From: Listeria_A hofi
Lineage (GTDB): Bacteria; Bacillota; Bacilli; Lactobacillales; Listeriaceae
DNA: 64,000 nt
Direction: 5' to 3'
Assembly: GCF_963575615.1 (NCBI RefSeq)
Contig: NZ_CAUYTL010000011.1
Span: 15,358-79,357, forward strand
The position numbers were made by a program, and so were the translations under genes. Each line of letters starts with the position of its first letter. The first letter of the stretch is position 1. Positions 8,888-17,444 of this stretch are shown piece after piece. The notes below the pieces were generated by a model, which worked only from the letters and a program-made list of their open reading frames with translations, made no database searches and was not told the origin of the DNA.

Positions 8888-9778
8888 TTATTTAGGTTGT
8901 GTCAAAATACCCGCTAAATCAGGCGCTATTTCGCTATCCCAAGCCATTTTTTCTTCGGTGAATGGATGGATTAACTCCAAATGACAAGAATGTAGCGCGT
9001 GACGGCTCAATAATTCGGTTGACCCGCCATACATGCTATCACCAACAAGTGGATGCCCCACGTGCGCAAAATGAACTCGTATTTGGTGGGTTCGACCAGT
9101 TTCGAGTTGAATTTTAACGTGATCGAATGTTGGATAGCTCGCCAAAACTTCATAATTCGTTTTTGCGTATTTGCCATCTGCAACAACAGCCCGCTCAATC
9201 AGACTTTCCGGGTTCCTGCCAATGGGCGCGATGATGCTTCCTGAACGCGTCTCCATATTCCCCGAAATAAGTGCCTGATATTTACGCGTCACATGGCCCG
9301 TTTGATGTAGCGTGCTAAGTCTGCCGTGCGCATACCGTGTTTTAGCAATCAGCATCAAACCAGACGTCTCCTTATCGAGGCGCGTCACAATATGAATCGC
9401 CGAATCAATATTATTTCTCAAATAATGACCCTTCAAATGATTGGCAACCGAACCACTTGGATGATACTGCGATGGAATACTCGTCATCCCCGCCGGCTTA
9501 TCCAACACCAAAATAAAATCGTCCTCAAAAACAATCGGCAGCTCACCATATTCAGCCAGCAATCGCTCATTTTCCTGCTCTTTCGGAAAAGTAATCCGAA
9601 CATGATCCCCAGCCTTCACTCGGTAAAGCACATTCTCCTCTTTTCCATTCACTTCAATCTTACCATCCTCCGAAAATTTCACCGAAGTAAGCAACAACTT
9701 CGAAACAAATTTTCCTCGCAAAAAAGTACGCAGCATCAGATTTTCCTCATCCACCGCGACATCCCACTCTAAATACAT
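8888..9778 (-). CDS. RluA/RluD-family pseudouridine synthase
   Basis: A 296-residue pseudouridine synthase. The N-terminal part (about 1-80) carries an S4-like RNA-binding segment (LRTFLRGKFVSKLLL). The catalytic motif is RLDKETSGLMLIAKT, with the aspartate of the RLD signature. The C-terminal GRTHQIRVHFAHVGHPLVGD block is typical. The ATG at 9778 has agaggt upstream; a longer in-frame extension to 9847 lacks support. In Bacillus the equivalent gene (yjbO) ends the relQ-nadK-rluD run, and the same order holds here. The target base in rRNA or tRNA cannot be decided from sequence. Confidence 0.9.
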   Translation of the reverse strand: MYLEWDVAVDEENLMLRTFLRGKFVSKLLLTSVKFSEDGKIEVNGKEENVLYRVKAGDHVRITFPKEQENERLLAEYGELPIVFEDDFILVLDKPAGMTSIPSQYHPSGSVANHLKGHYLRNNIDSAIHIVTRLDKETSGLMLIAKTRYAHGRLSTLHQTGHVTRKYQALISGNMETRSGSIIAPIGRNPESLIERAVVADGKYAKTNYEVLASYPTFDHVKIQLETGRTHQIRVHFAHVGHPLVGDSMYGGSTELLSRHALHSCHLELIHPFTEEKMAWDSEIAPDLAGILTQPK

Positions 9779-10095
9779 ATTGATACCTCTTTTAATGTTT
9801 ATATCTTTTATCTTTACTGGATAAGCTCTACATCCTGCTACCAACAAATCGAGCGAAAGCGTTTGAAGATCTAGTTTAGAAATCTTTGTTTGTACGACTA
9901 CCTCTAGGCTAGCTTACTTTCATTGTTTGCCAATCTTGTTGGCGGGAACGCCTCATTTTTCGACGTATCCTTCTTCGCGATCCAGCTTCACGGGCTAGCT
10001 CCTCGAAATTTTCGGGCCCTCCACAAAACCAGGTGCGGGTTTTTATTGCGACCCCTAACAAATTTTTTCGGAGCTGAACGAGCCCGTTCAGCTTT
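9779..10095 (-). other. Unusual 317-bp intergenic element between nadK and rluD-family gene
   Basis: Long for a gap inside this normally compact operon, and richer in G+C than nearby spacers. On the minus strand it begins about 10 bases after the nadK stop with an inverted repeat agctgaac/gttcagct (10074-10095 region), a G+C-rich middle, and a short arginine-rich reading frame. That frame contains TRTWFCGGPENFEELARE and then a basic RRRIRRKMRRSRQQ segment. It has no convincing start or ribosome binding site. It could be a repeat-type extragenic element, a structured RNA or a decayed gene. See findings. Confidence 0.4.
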
Positions 10096-10887
10096 TCATT
10101 CTTCGATGAAAGAGTCGTGTACCCTCTTCCAAAATGGGAAGGAGCGGAAGCGTGCAAACATTACTTTTTGCTGGGAGACATCGTACCTGATTTCACGGAC
10201 GTCGCGATGTAGAATACTTAAATGATCCATCGATACTTGGAAATCTTTATCATTGACTGGATTCAACGTTACCGAGTGATGTTTTGGTAGAATAAGCGGT
10301 GAACCAATTGTCCGGTACACGCGATTATTAATCGATGCCATTTCGGTCAGCTGCATTGCTTCAATCGATGGATGCATCAATGCGCCACCAAGTGCTTTGT
10401 TGTAGGCAGTAGTTCCTGATGGTGTTGACATACATAATCCATCTCCACGAAATCGCTCGAAGTGAGCACCGTTAATCGAAACATCCACAACAAAGGGGCC
10501 ACCAGAGCTTTTAATCGTGGACTCGTTCAGCGCTAAATAGACCTTTTCTTTATTTCCACCATACTTGATTGTCGTTTTTAGAAGCGGATAGGCTGCTGTG
10601 TCATATTTTCCTTCTACAATCGCAAAAACAAGTTTCTCTGCCTCAGATGGACGCCAATCAGCATAAAAGCCTAAGTGACCTGTATGAATCCCGACGAAAG
10701 TTACTTTGTCTAGTCGGTGTTGGTAGTCATGAAAAGCGGCCAACAATGTTCCATCGCCACCAATCGAGATCACAATTTCTGGTTCAGATTCATCATACAT
10801 CATATCAAAATCATCGAAATAGCCTATCATTTTGAGCCGTAATAGATTGGACTTTTCATCACCTCTTGAAGTGACTGCATACTTCAT
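10096..10887 (-). CDS. nadK: NAD kinase
   Basis: A 263-residue ATP-NAD kinase that makes NADP. The phosphate-binding GGDGT motif is in VISIGGDGTLLAAF near the N-terminus, and the second conserved block STPSGTTAYNKALGGALMHP is intact, as is the C-terminal RDVREIRYDV strand. Two adjacent ATGs are possible; the second matches the Listeria NAD kinase N-terminus (MKY) and sits 8 bases from ggggag. It lies between relQ (47 bases upstream) and the rluD-family gene, the ancestral order. Equivalent to Lmo0968. Length is normal and no defects are seen. Confidence 0.95.
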   Translation of the reverse strand: MKYAVTSRGDEKSNLLRLKMIGYFDDFDMMYDESEPEIVISIGGDGTLLAAFHDYQHRLDKVTFVGIHTGHLGFYADWRPSEAEKLVFAIVEGKYDTAAYPLLKTTIKYGGNKEKVYLALNESTIKSSGGPFVVDVSINGAHFERFRGDGLCMSTPSGTTAYNKALGGALMHPSIEAMQLTEMASINNRVYRTIGSPLILPKHHSVTLNPVNDKDFQVSMDHLSILHRDVREIRYDVSQQKVMFARFRSFPFWKRVHDSFIEE

Positions 10888-10937
10888 CATTACTTCTCCC
10901 CTATCTTTTTGTGCGCGAAATTCAACAACGTAACTTC

Positions 10938-11600
10938 TTAATTTTTCGGTAATGTATGGTGATTCGCGTTCTTATCTTTTGGCACTTCTTTATTTTTAGT
11001 AAAGTACACTTGCGCTTCTTGTACTTCTTCACGAATCTCGCTCATCTCTTCATCTAGAAGAAAAGCCGCCTCAGCTGCGCGCTTTAGTCGAACATTGATG
11101 TCTTCTGGAAACTCGCCCTGATATTTATAGTTTAGCGAGTGCTCAATCGTCGCCCAGAAATTCATCGCCAAAGTCCTGATTTGAATCTCAGCCAAGATTT
11201 TTTTCTCCCCTTGTACTGTCTCAACCGGATACTCGATCACAACATGATAGGAGCGGTAACCACTTGGCTTTTTATTCGTAATATAATCGCGTTCTTCAAT
11301 AATTCGGAAGTCGTTGCGTTGTCGTAGAAGTGACACAACCACATTAATATCATCCACAAACTGGCACATCATCCGAAGCCCTGCAATGTCTTGCATTTCC
11401 TCGACAAGCCTGTCTAGCGGTATGTCCTTCTTATTCGCCTTGTCCAAAATGCTTGAAACTGGCTTTACACGGCCGGTCACAAACTCAATCGGCGAATGGT
11501 TATTTGCGAGCTGGAATTGCGAACGCATCCCTTTTAACTTAATTTTCAGTTCTTCCACTGCTTGTTTATATGGCGCTAAAAAATCTTCCCAATGATTCAA
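10938..11600 (-). CDS. relQ: Small alarmone synthetase RelQ (GTP pyrophosphokinase)
   Basis: A 220-residue single-domain (p)ppGpp synthetase (SAS1/YjbM) without a hydrolase domain. Conserved blocks are RVKPVSSILDKANKK, DIAGLRMMCQFVDDI, KPSGYRSYHVVIEY and EIQIRTLAMNFWATIEHSLNYKY. The open frame extends to a GTG at 11609, but that codon overlaps the gaggtga ribosome binding site. A TTG at 11600 gives MNHWEDFLAPYKQAVEELK, which aligns with known RelQ N-termini. The gene is divergent from the TPR gene and leads the relQ-nadK-rluD unit. The C-terminal tail after residue 190 is charged and probably flexible. Confidence 0.93.
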   Translation of the reverse strand: MNHWEDFLAPYKQAVEELKIKLKGMRSQFQLANNHSPIEFVTGRVKPVSSILDKANKKDIPLDRLVEEMQDIAGLRMMCQFVDDINVVVSLLRQRNDFRIIEERDYITNKKPSGYRSYHVVIEYPVETVQGEKKILAEIQIRTLAMNFWATIEHSLNYKYQGEFPEDINVRLKRAAEAAFLLDEEMSEIREEVQEAQVYFTKNKEVPKDKNANHHTLPKN

Positions 11601-11769
11601 AAAACTCACCTCATATGTCGATTTTCATTATGTGATAAACTTGCTCAACTCCTATTTTAGCATATTTGTTAGTCTTTCTCTCCTATTTGCTTCTATCTTT
11701 TTTGATTTCATTTATTCTCCCCTTTTGTGTTAAAATGAAGGGATAGATAGGACGAGGAGGAGAACGATA

Positions 11770-12249
11770 ATGAAGCCAGCAGAAATCCTAGCGTTACTGG
11801 AAAGCAGGCAGTATCAAAATGCCAAAGAATCCGCTAAAAATGCCTTGCTCGCAGAATCAGATAATGCCCTTTTAAACTACTACGTGGCTTGGAGTTGTGA
11901 TGGCTTAGGCGACGAAACAGAGGCCATTTCCTATTATGAGAAAGCACTCAAAATAGGACTTCCTGAGGATTGCTTAGCAGACGCGTACATCGGGCTTGGG
12001 AGCACATATCGAGCTGTTGGAAATTACGAAAAAGCGGATGAAATTTTTCAACAAGCGCGTGCAACCTTCCCAGAAAACCAAGCGCTCGCAGTTTTTACAA
12101 GCATGTCATTGTACAACAAACGACATTATAAAGAAGCAATGCAACTCGCAATCAAAATTATCGGGGAAACATCAAATGATCCGTCCATCATGGCGTACAA
12201 AGACGCAATTATTAATTACTCGACAGATTTAGACGCTGTTTGGGACTAA
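11770..12249 (+). CDS. Tetratricopeptide-repeat protein
   Basis: A 159-residue cytoplasmic protein built from about four TPR units: residues 2-34, 35-68 (YYVAWSCDGLGDETEAISYYEKALKIGL), 70-105 (DAYIGLGSTYRAVGNYEKADEIFQQA) and 105-140. Such repeats form helical scaffolds for protein contacts. Ribosome binding site gaggaggag precedes the ATG. The CYTH gene follows after 16 bases, so the pair is an operon, divergent from relQ. It corresponds to Lmo0966. The partner protein is unknown. Confidence 0.85.
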   Translation: MKPAEILALLESRQYQNAKESAKNALLAESDNALLNYYVAWSCDGLGDETEAISYYEKALKIGLPEDCLADAYIGLGSTYRAVGNYEKADEIFQQARATFPENQALAVFTSMSLYNKRHYKEAMQLAIKIIGETSNDPSIMAYKDAIINYSTDLDAVWD

Positions 12250-12265
12250 AAAAGGAGCTAGCCGC

Positions 12266-12847
12266 ATGAGTCAAGAATTAGAAATTGAGTTTAAGAATAT
12301 GCTGACGACAAGCGAATATGATTTATTAATCCGGGAATTCAAACTAGAAGAATCTGATTTTTTCACGCAGACGAATTATTATTTGGACACCGCTGATTTT
12401 CAGTTGAAAGGTCGGTTAGCCGCTCTAAGAATTAGAAAACGGGAATCCCATTACGAACTCACTTTAAAGACACCTGAACAAATTGGCTTATTGGAAACGA
12501 CACAAATTTTGGCAGAAGAACAAGTTACGGCTATTTTGGATGGCGCTAACATTCCTGTTGGTCCGGTTCGCGATACTTTAAGCACATTCGGCATTGACCA
12601 TCAAGACCTTGTTATGTTCGGTTCACTGACGACTACACGCGCAGAAAAAAGCTACAAAAAAGGACTGCTCGTTTTCGATAAAAGTTTCTATAGCAACACG
12701 CATGATTTCGAATTGGAATATGAAGTGACTGATTTTGAAAAAGGACAAGCTATATTCAACCGATTTTTAGAGGATCGTGGAATTCCGAAGCGCCCTACGA
12801 TGAATAAAATATTACGTTTTTATGAAGCTGTTTACAAAGAGAAATAA
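12266..12847 (+). CDS. CYTH domain protein (YjbK-like triphosphate tunnel metalloenzyme)
   Basis: A 193-residue CYTH/TTM fold protein. The signature ExExK is at the N-terminus (ELEIEFK), followed by the tunnel strands RLAALRIRKRESHYELTLKTP and a C-terminal LEYEVTDFEKGQAIFNRFLE helix. Family members hydrolyse inorganic triphosphate or act on organic phosphates. Known neighbours in Bacillus are relQ and yjbH, as here. Start ATG with aaaggag. It is the second gene of the TPR-CYTH pair. A small stem (gctatca/tggtagc) follows without a strong T run, so termination is uncertain. Confidence 0.9.
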   Translation: MSQELEIEFKNMLTTSEYDLLIREFKLEESDFFTQTNYYLDTADFQLKGRLAALRIRKRESHYELTLKTPEQIGLLETTQILAEEQVTAILDGANIPVGPVRDTLSTFGIDHQDLVMFGSLTTTRAEKSYKKGLLVFDKSFYSNTHDFELEYEVTDFEKGQAIFNRFLEDRGIPKRPTMNKILRFYEAVYKEK

Positions 12848-13120
12848 AAGCCTGCTATCACTTGATGGTAGCGTGCACATCATTTATCATATGCACAAAG
12901 TTATTTCTGAAATGTTACGATTTCGTCAAAATTGGGTAATAATTTTATCTAATTCTGATTGCAATCATTTGTTAATTTAATCTTCCACTGCTAAAATGTA
13001 GTTATGGTAATAGGAATGGTATCGTGACATATCCAACATTAACCTCTTAGAGAAATAGAAACATTCGCGTATACTTTGTCTAATCAAGAGAGATTAGAAA
13101 CTGAAAACAGGTGATAAGCA

Positions 13121-13924
13121 ATGATAAACCAAAATTTATATCTTCAATCGGTCTGTAATAGCAAACCTATTGAGATTTATCTATTTTTCGATCCGGCTTG
13201 TACGGAGTGTTGGAATATGGAACATACGATCCGGCGGTTGCAGATGGAATATGGCAACTACTTTAAGTTGCGCTATGTCCTGCATAATAATCTACAAACG
13301 GTGATGAGTAGGCAAAAGCGTAATGCTTGTACTATTCCTCAGCCAGAAATGGCACACATGTCTTATATCTCCTGCTTAGCTGTGAAAGCAGCAGAGCTCC
13401 AAGGCAAGAGACAAGGCATTGATTTCTTGCGCAAACTTCAAGAAACCCATTTCATCGATGAAAAAGATATTTCTGAATCTACGGTTTTATACGAAACGGC
13501 TAGAAATGTTGGCCTTGACTTGGCTGAATTCAAAACCGATTTACAATCCAATCTCGCTAAACGCGCCTATATTGGCGATCAAAAAGTGGCACACGAAATG
13601 GAGATTGATCAAAATCCAACTGTTGTATTTTTCAATCGGAATATCGAGGATGAAGGCTTAAAGATTAGTGGCTTGCATCGTTATGATGTTTACGTGCATA
13701 TTCTTTCAGAGTTACTCAATCATTTCCCCGAGCCTAAAGAGACGCCGACACTTGAGGAATATATGGAGGAAGTTCAAATTTCGACAACCAAAGAAATCGC
13801 AAGTATGTACGCTTTGCCTGAAAAGCAAGTAGAGCGTCAAATGAAGAAATGGCGCCTGCAGCAAAAAGTAACGATGGTCGATTCGAAAGATGGCCAGACA
13901 CTATGGAAATACATCGCTCTATAA
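13121..13924 (+). CDS. spxH: ClpXP adaptor SpxH (YjbH), DsbA-like fold
   Basis: A 267-residue adaptor that delivers the redox regulator Spx to ClpXP. It has a thioredoxin/DsbA-type N-terminus with a CxxC (FFDPACTECWNMEHTI) near residue 24, a helical insert, and a QNPTVVFFN strand. The C-terminal winged-helix-like tail VERQMKKWRLQQKV is typical of YjbH. In Listeria, YjbH is linked to redox control of virulence genes. Ribosome binding site aggtgat precedes the ATG. The gene has its own 270-base upstream region and a strong downstream terminator. Equivalent to Lmo0964. Confidence 0.94.
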   Translation: MINQNLYLQSVCNSKPIEIYLFFDPACTECWNMEHTIRRLQMEYGNYFKLRYVLHNNLQTVMSRQKRNACTIPQPEMAHMSYISCLAVKAAELQGKRQGIDFLRKLQETHFIDEKDISESTVLYETARNVGLDLAEFKTDLQSNLAKRAYIGDQKVAHEMEIDQNPTVVFFNRNIEDEGLKISGLHRYDVYVHILSELLNHFPEPKETPTLEEYMEEVQISTTKEIASMYALPEKQVERQMKKWRLQQKVTMVDSKDGQTLWKYIAL

Positions 13925-13930
13925 CAGATT

Positions 13931-13968
13931 AAAAAGGAACCTCCACCACCAAATGAAGGTTCCTTTTT
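13931..13968. terminator. Terminator after spxH, bidirectional
   Basis: 12-bp perfect stem aaaaaggaacct (13931-13942) / aggttccttttt (13957-13968). A run on one side and T run on the other serve spxH and the convergent transporter gene. Confidence 0.88.
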
Positions 13969-13975
13969 GATAGGC

Positions 13976-15487
13976 TTAAACAGTTTTTTCTCTAGCAGGA
14001 ACAACTTGATTATTCCCCCAATTCTGCTCGTATTTCCATCCTGTCAATTCTTCAACCACTTCTTTTGTATGCGGATCGACAGTCTCCATAGAACCACCTT
14101 CCTGCAAACGTGTAATTTCATGTAACAGTATTTTATGATTAGCTTTCGTTAATTTAAACTTAGTTGAGATAAGCAAGCCTAGGAGCACAAAAACAATCGT
14201 ACCGATACCAAACACAATAATAATTCCGTTGACTGCGCTACTCGATTGAACCGTTTGCTTAGAAATAAAACCAAAGCTTTCTAAAAAAGCTCCTACTAAA
14301 AGAATCGCCACAGATTGCACGAATTTCCGCGTAAATGTCATCACGCCTGCAAAGATACCTTCTCGTCTTCTACCAGTTAGCATTTGATCTACATCGGCTA
14401 CAAAACTATAAATATTCCAAGGTACGTAGAATGTCCCACTTCGACCAATTCCCATTAGAATCGATACTAGATAAAGCATTAACAAGACTTGTGCAACAAC
14501 AAAGTAGTAAATCGCAACGAATCCTAGTATCCCACCAATAACTGCTGTCAAAGCAATTTTATAGGCGGCTCCATTCCCGAATTTAATACAGAACCATGCG
14601 AAAATTGGCACAAAGATAATTTGAACGACAGCCATTGTACTCAAAAGTTTAGAGGCTAATACTGCATCTTGACCAATGGCAAATGTAATGAAGAAGGCGA
14701 ACGTGGCGCCAAAAATATCTTGCGCAAGAAAGGCTCCTGTATACATAAGAACGTGTAATCGGAACGTTTTAACTCTAAATGTAGAAATCAATTCTTTAAA
14801 TAAGTATCTCATATCACTTCGAAATGAATTTTGCTCTTGCTCATGTACGACGACAGGCTGTTCCCAAGTGAATTTGTATAAGCAAAACATAATAATCGCA
14901 TAAATAATAGAGAAACAAACCCCCATTAATAGAAATGACGTAGGAGAATCGTCTCCGTAAATTTGGATTAACACACCTGGCAACCATGAAGCTAAGAAAG
15001 TTGCACCTTGTGAGAATAGTAAGCGAACTGTCGTTAGTTTAGAACGCGTGTTGAAGTCTCTCGTCATCTCAGCAGGCAATGTTTCGTATGGAACTGTGAT
15101 TAGTGAGAATACAAACCCAAACATAACGTAAGTAAGTAGGTAGTACCAGTAACCACCGAAGCCGACTGTCCACATGAGTGCATAAGTCAGCGATAACGGC
15201 ATGCCAAGCAGAAAGAAGAAGCCCCGTCTACCGAACCGTTTTCCTAGTTTCGTTTTATAAAAGTTATCTGTAATGTAACCCATCAACGGGTCAAAGAAAG
15301 CATCGACGAAACGCCCGATAGCAACAATCGATGTCGCTTCTACAGGTGTTAAGCCAGCAATATTCGTATAGAAAAAGATTAACCACAAACCAGCAATAGC
15401 AAACGCTCCACCACCAAATACATCGCCTGCTCCATAAGACAGAACAGTTTTAAAACCTATTTTCGGATTTTTTGTTTTACTTATCAT
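13976..15487 (-). CDS. GPH-family (glycoside-pentoside-hexuronide) cation symporter
   Basis: A 503-residue polytopic transporter of the GPH family (MelB, UidB, XynP type) with about 12 helices. Characteristic segments are SYGAGDVFGGGAFAIAGLWLIFFYTN at the N-terminus and DAFFDPLMGYITDNFYKTKLGKRFGRR, the loop 2-3 cation/sugar motif. It is the last gene of the glucuronate operon, 32 bases after uxuB. This supports uptake of glucuronate or a glucuronide with Na+ or H+. The C-terminal hydrophilic tail of about 60 residues lacks an obvious EIIA domain. Identity of the sugar is inferred from context. Confidence 0.88.
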   Translation of the reverse strand: MISKTKNPKIGFKTVLSYGAGDVFGGGAFAIAGLWLIFFYTNIAGLTPVEATSIVAIGRFVDAFFDPLMGYITDNFYKTKLGKRFGRRGFFFLLGMPLSLTYALMWTVGFGGYWYYLLTYVMFGFVFSLITVPYETLPAEMTRDFNTRSKLTTVRLLFSQGATFLASWLPGVLIQIYGDDSPTSFLLMGVCFSIIYAIIMFCLYKFTWEQPVVVHEQEQNSFRSDMRYLFKELISTFRVKTFRLHVLMYTGAFLAQDIFGATFAFFITFAIGQDAVLASKLLSTMAVVQIIFVPIFAWFCIKFGNGAAYKIALTAVIGGILGFVAIYYFVVAQVLLMLYLVSILMGIGRSGTFYVPWNIYSFVADVDQMLTGRRREGIFAGVMTFTRKFVQSVAILLVGAFLESFGFISKQTVQSSSAVNGIIIVFGIGTIVFVLLGLLISTKFKLTKANHKILLHEITRLQEGGSMETVDPHTKEVVEELTGWKYEQNWGNNQVVPAREKTV

Positions 15488-15519
15488 GCTCGTAACTCCC
15501 CTTCATTTTGAATTGCTCC

Positions 15520-16362
15520 TTAGACGCCGGAATATGCAGAAAATCCACCATCAACTGGAATAACAACGCCCGTTATAAAGCCAGATGCTTCCTCATTCAC
15601 CAAAAACTCCAACGTCCCTAAAAGTTCCTCTGGTTCCCCAAAACGTTCCAGTGGTGTATGACTAATAATTTTTTCCGCTCGGTCTGTTAGCTTTCCATCC
15701 TCAGCAATAAGCATTTTTTCATTTTGAGCGGTGAGAAAAAAACCAGGAGCAATAGCGTTAACTCTAATTCCAACTTTGGACATATGGACTGCTAGCCATT
15801 TCGTGAAATTGCTAACCGCTGCTTTTGCGCCACTGTAAGCAGGAATTTTTGTTAATGGCGTATCGGCATTCATGGAAGAAATATTAATAATTGAGCAGCC
15901 GGGTCTATCCATCATATCTTTTGCAAAGACCTGTGTCGGTAGCAACGTTCCCATGTAATTCAAGTTAAAAACAGATGCAATGCCTGCCTCCTTCAAATCA
16001 AAAAAGGTTTTTAGTCCGGTATCGTGTATATCCTCTGCAGCTAGATACTCTTTTGAGGTTGTGCCGTCTGGATGATTGCCACCTGCTCCATTGATTAAAA
16101 TATCGCAAGCGCCGAATGTTTCCAGTACTTGTTGGTGCGCTTCCTCTAAACTCGCCAGCTTCAAAACGTCGGCTACTAGACACATCGCTTGTCCGCCGTC
16201 TGCTTGGATTTCTTTAGTCAACGCTTCCCCTTTCGCCAAATCGCGACAGAGAATTACCACTTTTGCTCCGCGCGCTGCCATTCGTTTTGAAAAGGAAGCG
16301 CCCAGCACGCCTGATCCACCAGTAATGACGACTACTTTATTTTTTAAGTTTGCTTGACTCAT
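15520..16362 (-). CDS. uxuB: D-mannonate oxidoreductase (fructuronate reductase), SDR type
   Basis: A 280-residue short-chain dehydrogenase. Rossmann motif TGGSGVLG at the N-terminus, NGAGGNHPDG (NAG motif), serine in NISSMNA, and the catalytic Tyr-x3-Lys in AYSGAKAAVSNF. Firmicutes often use this SDR enzyme rather than the long-chain UxuB of E. coli to reduce D-fructuronate to D-mannonate with NAD(P)H. Position just after uxuA (stop and start separated by one base, taaaatg) strongly supports the role. An in-frame N-terminal extension lies inside uxuA and is not used. Confidence 0.9.
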   Translation of the reverse strand: MSQANLKNKVVVITGGSGVLGASFSKRMAARGAKVVILCRDLAKGEALTKEIQADGGQAMCLVADVLKLASLEEAHQQVLETFGACDILINGAGGNHPDGTTSKEYLAAEDIHDTGLKTFFDLKEAGIASVFNLNYMGTLLPTQVFAKDMMDRPGCSIINISSMNADTPLTKIPAYSGAKAAVSNFTKWLAVHMSKVGIRVNAIAPGFFLTAQNEKMLIAEDGKLTDRAEKIISHTPLERFGEPEELLGTLEFLVNEEASGFITGVVIPVDGGFSAYSGV

Positions 16363-16363
16363 T

Positions 16364-17443
16364 TTATGCCTCCATATGTGTTGGAATTTTGGAAAGGGAA
16401 TCGTTCTTTTTTTGCACCGCTTCCCATAAACCACCTAGATAAACGGCTCCTAATGCGCGATCATATAAACCATAGCCTGGTTTACCTGTTTCTCCCCAAA
16501 TCATTCTGCCGTGATCTGGACGAATCGGACCTGCAAAATCAACATCAGCAAGTGCATTCATAATTTCATACATATCGATGGAGCCGTATTCAGACATGTG
16601 CGCGGACTCATGAAAATCCTGATCACCCGTTCGCTTAATATTTCGAGCATGCATAAAGTTAATTCGCTGCTTTTTACCGAAATAGCGAATCATTCCTGGT
16701 AAGTCATTTGTCGCACTTGCTCCCAAAGAACCTGTGCAAAAACAAAGTCCATTATGAGCGCTGTCAACGATATTTAAGAAGCGCGTTAAATTTTCTTTAT
16801 TCGTAATGATTCGAGGTAGACCAAAAATCGACCAAGGTGGATCATCTGGATGTATTGCCATTTTTACATCTTCTTCTTCGGCGACAGGAATAATTTTTTT
16901 GATAAAGTAAGCAAGGTTTTCCCAAAGCTGCTCTTCATCCACAGAGGCGTAATGGTCAAACAGTACTTTTAATTCTTCTTTCTGGTAACTTTCATCCCAG
17001 CCTGGCAAACTTAGCTCACCTTGGAGCGGGTCCATTTTTTCAACGCTTGCTTTTTCATAGCTAAGGCACGTTGATCCATCTGGTAATGGGTGACTTAAAG
17101 AAGATCTTGTCCAATCAAATACCGGCATGAAATTATAACAAATTGTTTTTATACCACAAGTTGCTAAGTTACGAATCGTTTGCTGGTAATTTTCAATATA
17201 GCGCTCTCTTGTCGGCAAACCCAGCTTAATGTGTTCGTGGACAGGCACGCTTTCAATGACTGATAACTCAAGGCCTTTACTCGTTATTTGATCTACTAAT
17301 ATTTGAATTTTTTCGACGGGCCAAACTTCACCAACTGGCACGTCGTAAATAGCGGACACAATCCCTTTCATGCCCGGTATTTGTTTTATATAATCAAGTG
17401 AAATTGGATCACTTTCTCCATACCATCGAAATGACATTTTCAT
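16364..17443 (-). CDS. uxuA: Mannonate dehydratase
   Basis: A 359-residue TIM-barrel enzyme converting D-mannonate to 2-keto-3-deoxygluconate. Diagnostic blocks are MSFRWYGESDPISLDYIKQIPG at the start (shown here as MSFRWYG then IKQIPG), CYNFMPVFDWTRS, MAIHPDDPPW with metal-binding histidine, FCTGSLG, and IRPDHGRM near the end. It lies one base downstream of uxaC and one base upstream of uxuB, so the genes are translationally coupled. Length is typical of the family. Cytoplasmic, requires a divalent metal. Confidence 0.95.
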   Translation of the reverse strand: MKMSFRWYGESDPISLDYIKQIPGMKGIVSAIYDVPVGEVWPVEKIQILVDQITSKGLELSVIESVPVHEHIKLGLPTRERYIENYQQTIRNLATCGIKTICYNFMPVFDWTRSSLSHPLPDGSTCLSYEKASVEKMDPLQGELSLPGWDESYQKEELKVLFDHYASVDEEQLWENLAYFIKKIIPVAEEEDVKMAIHPDDPPWSIFGLPRIITNKENLTRFLNIVDSAHNGLCFCTGSLGASATNDLPGMIRYFGKKQRINFMHARNIKRTGDQDFHESAHMSEYGSIDMYEIMNALADVDFAGPIRPDHGRMIWGETGKPGYGLYDRALGAVYLGGLWEAVQKKNDSLSKIPTHMEA

Positions 17444-17444
17444 C

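Noticed and set aside
9909..10157. 82-codon arginine-rich minus-strand frame as a real protein gene
   Set aside because: It overlaps the nadK 3' end, has no start signal, and its composition looks like translated GC-rich non-coding DNA. Reported only as an odd element.
12848..13120. Riboswitch upstream of spxH
   Set aside because: Only short AT-rich hairpins are visible; no known aptamer pattern could be recognised.
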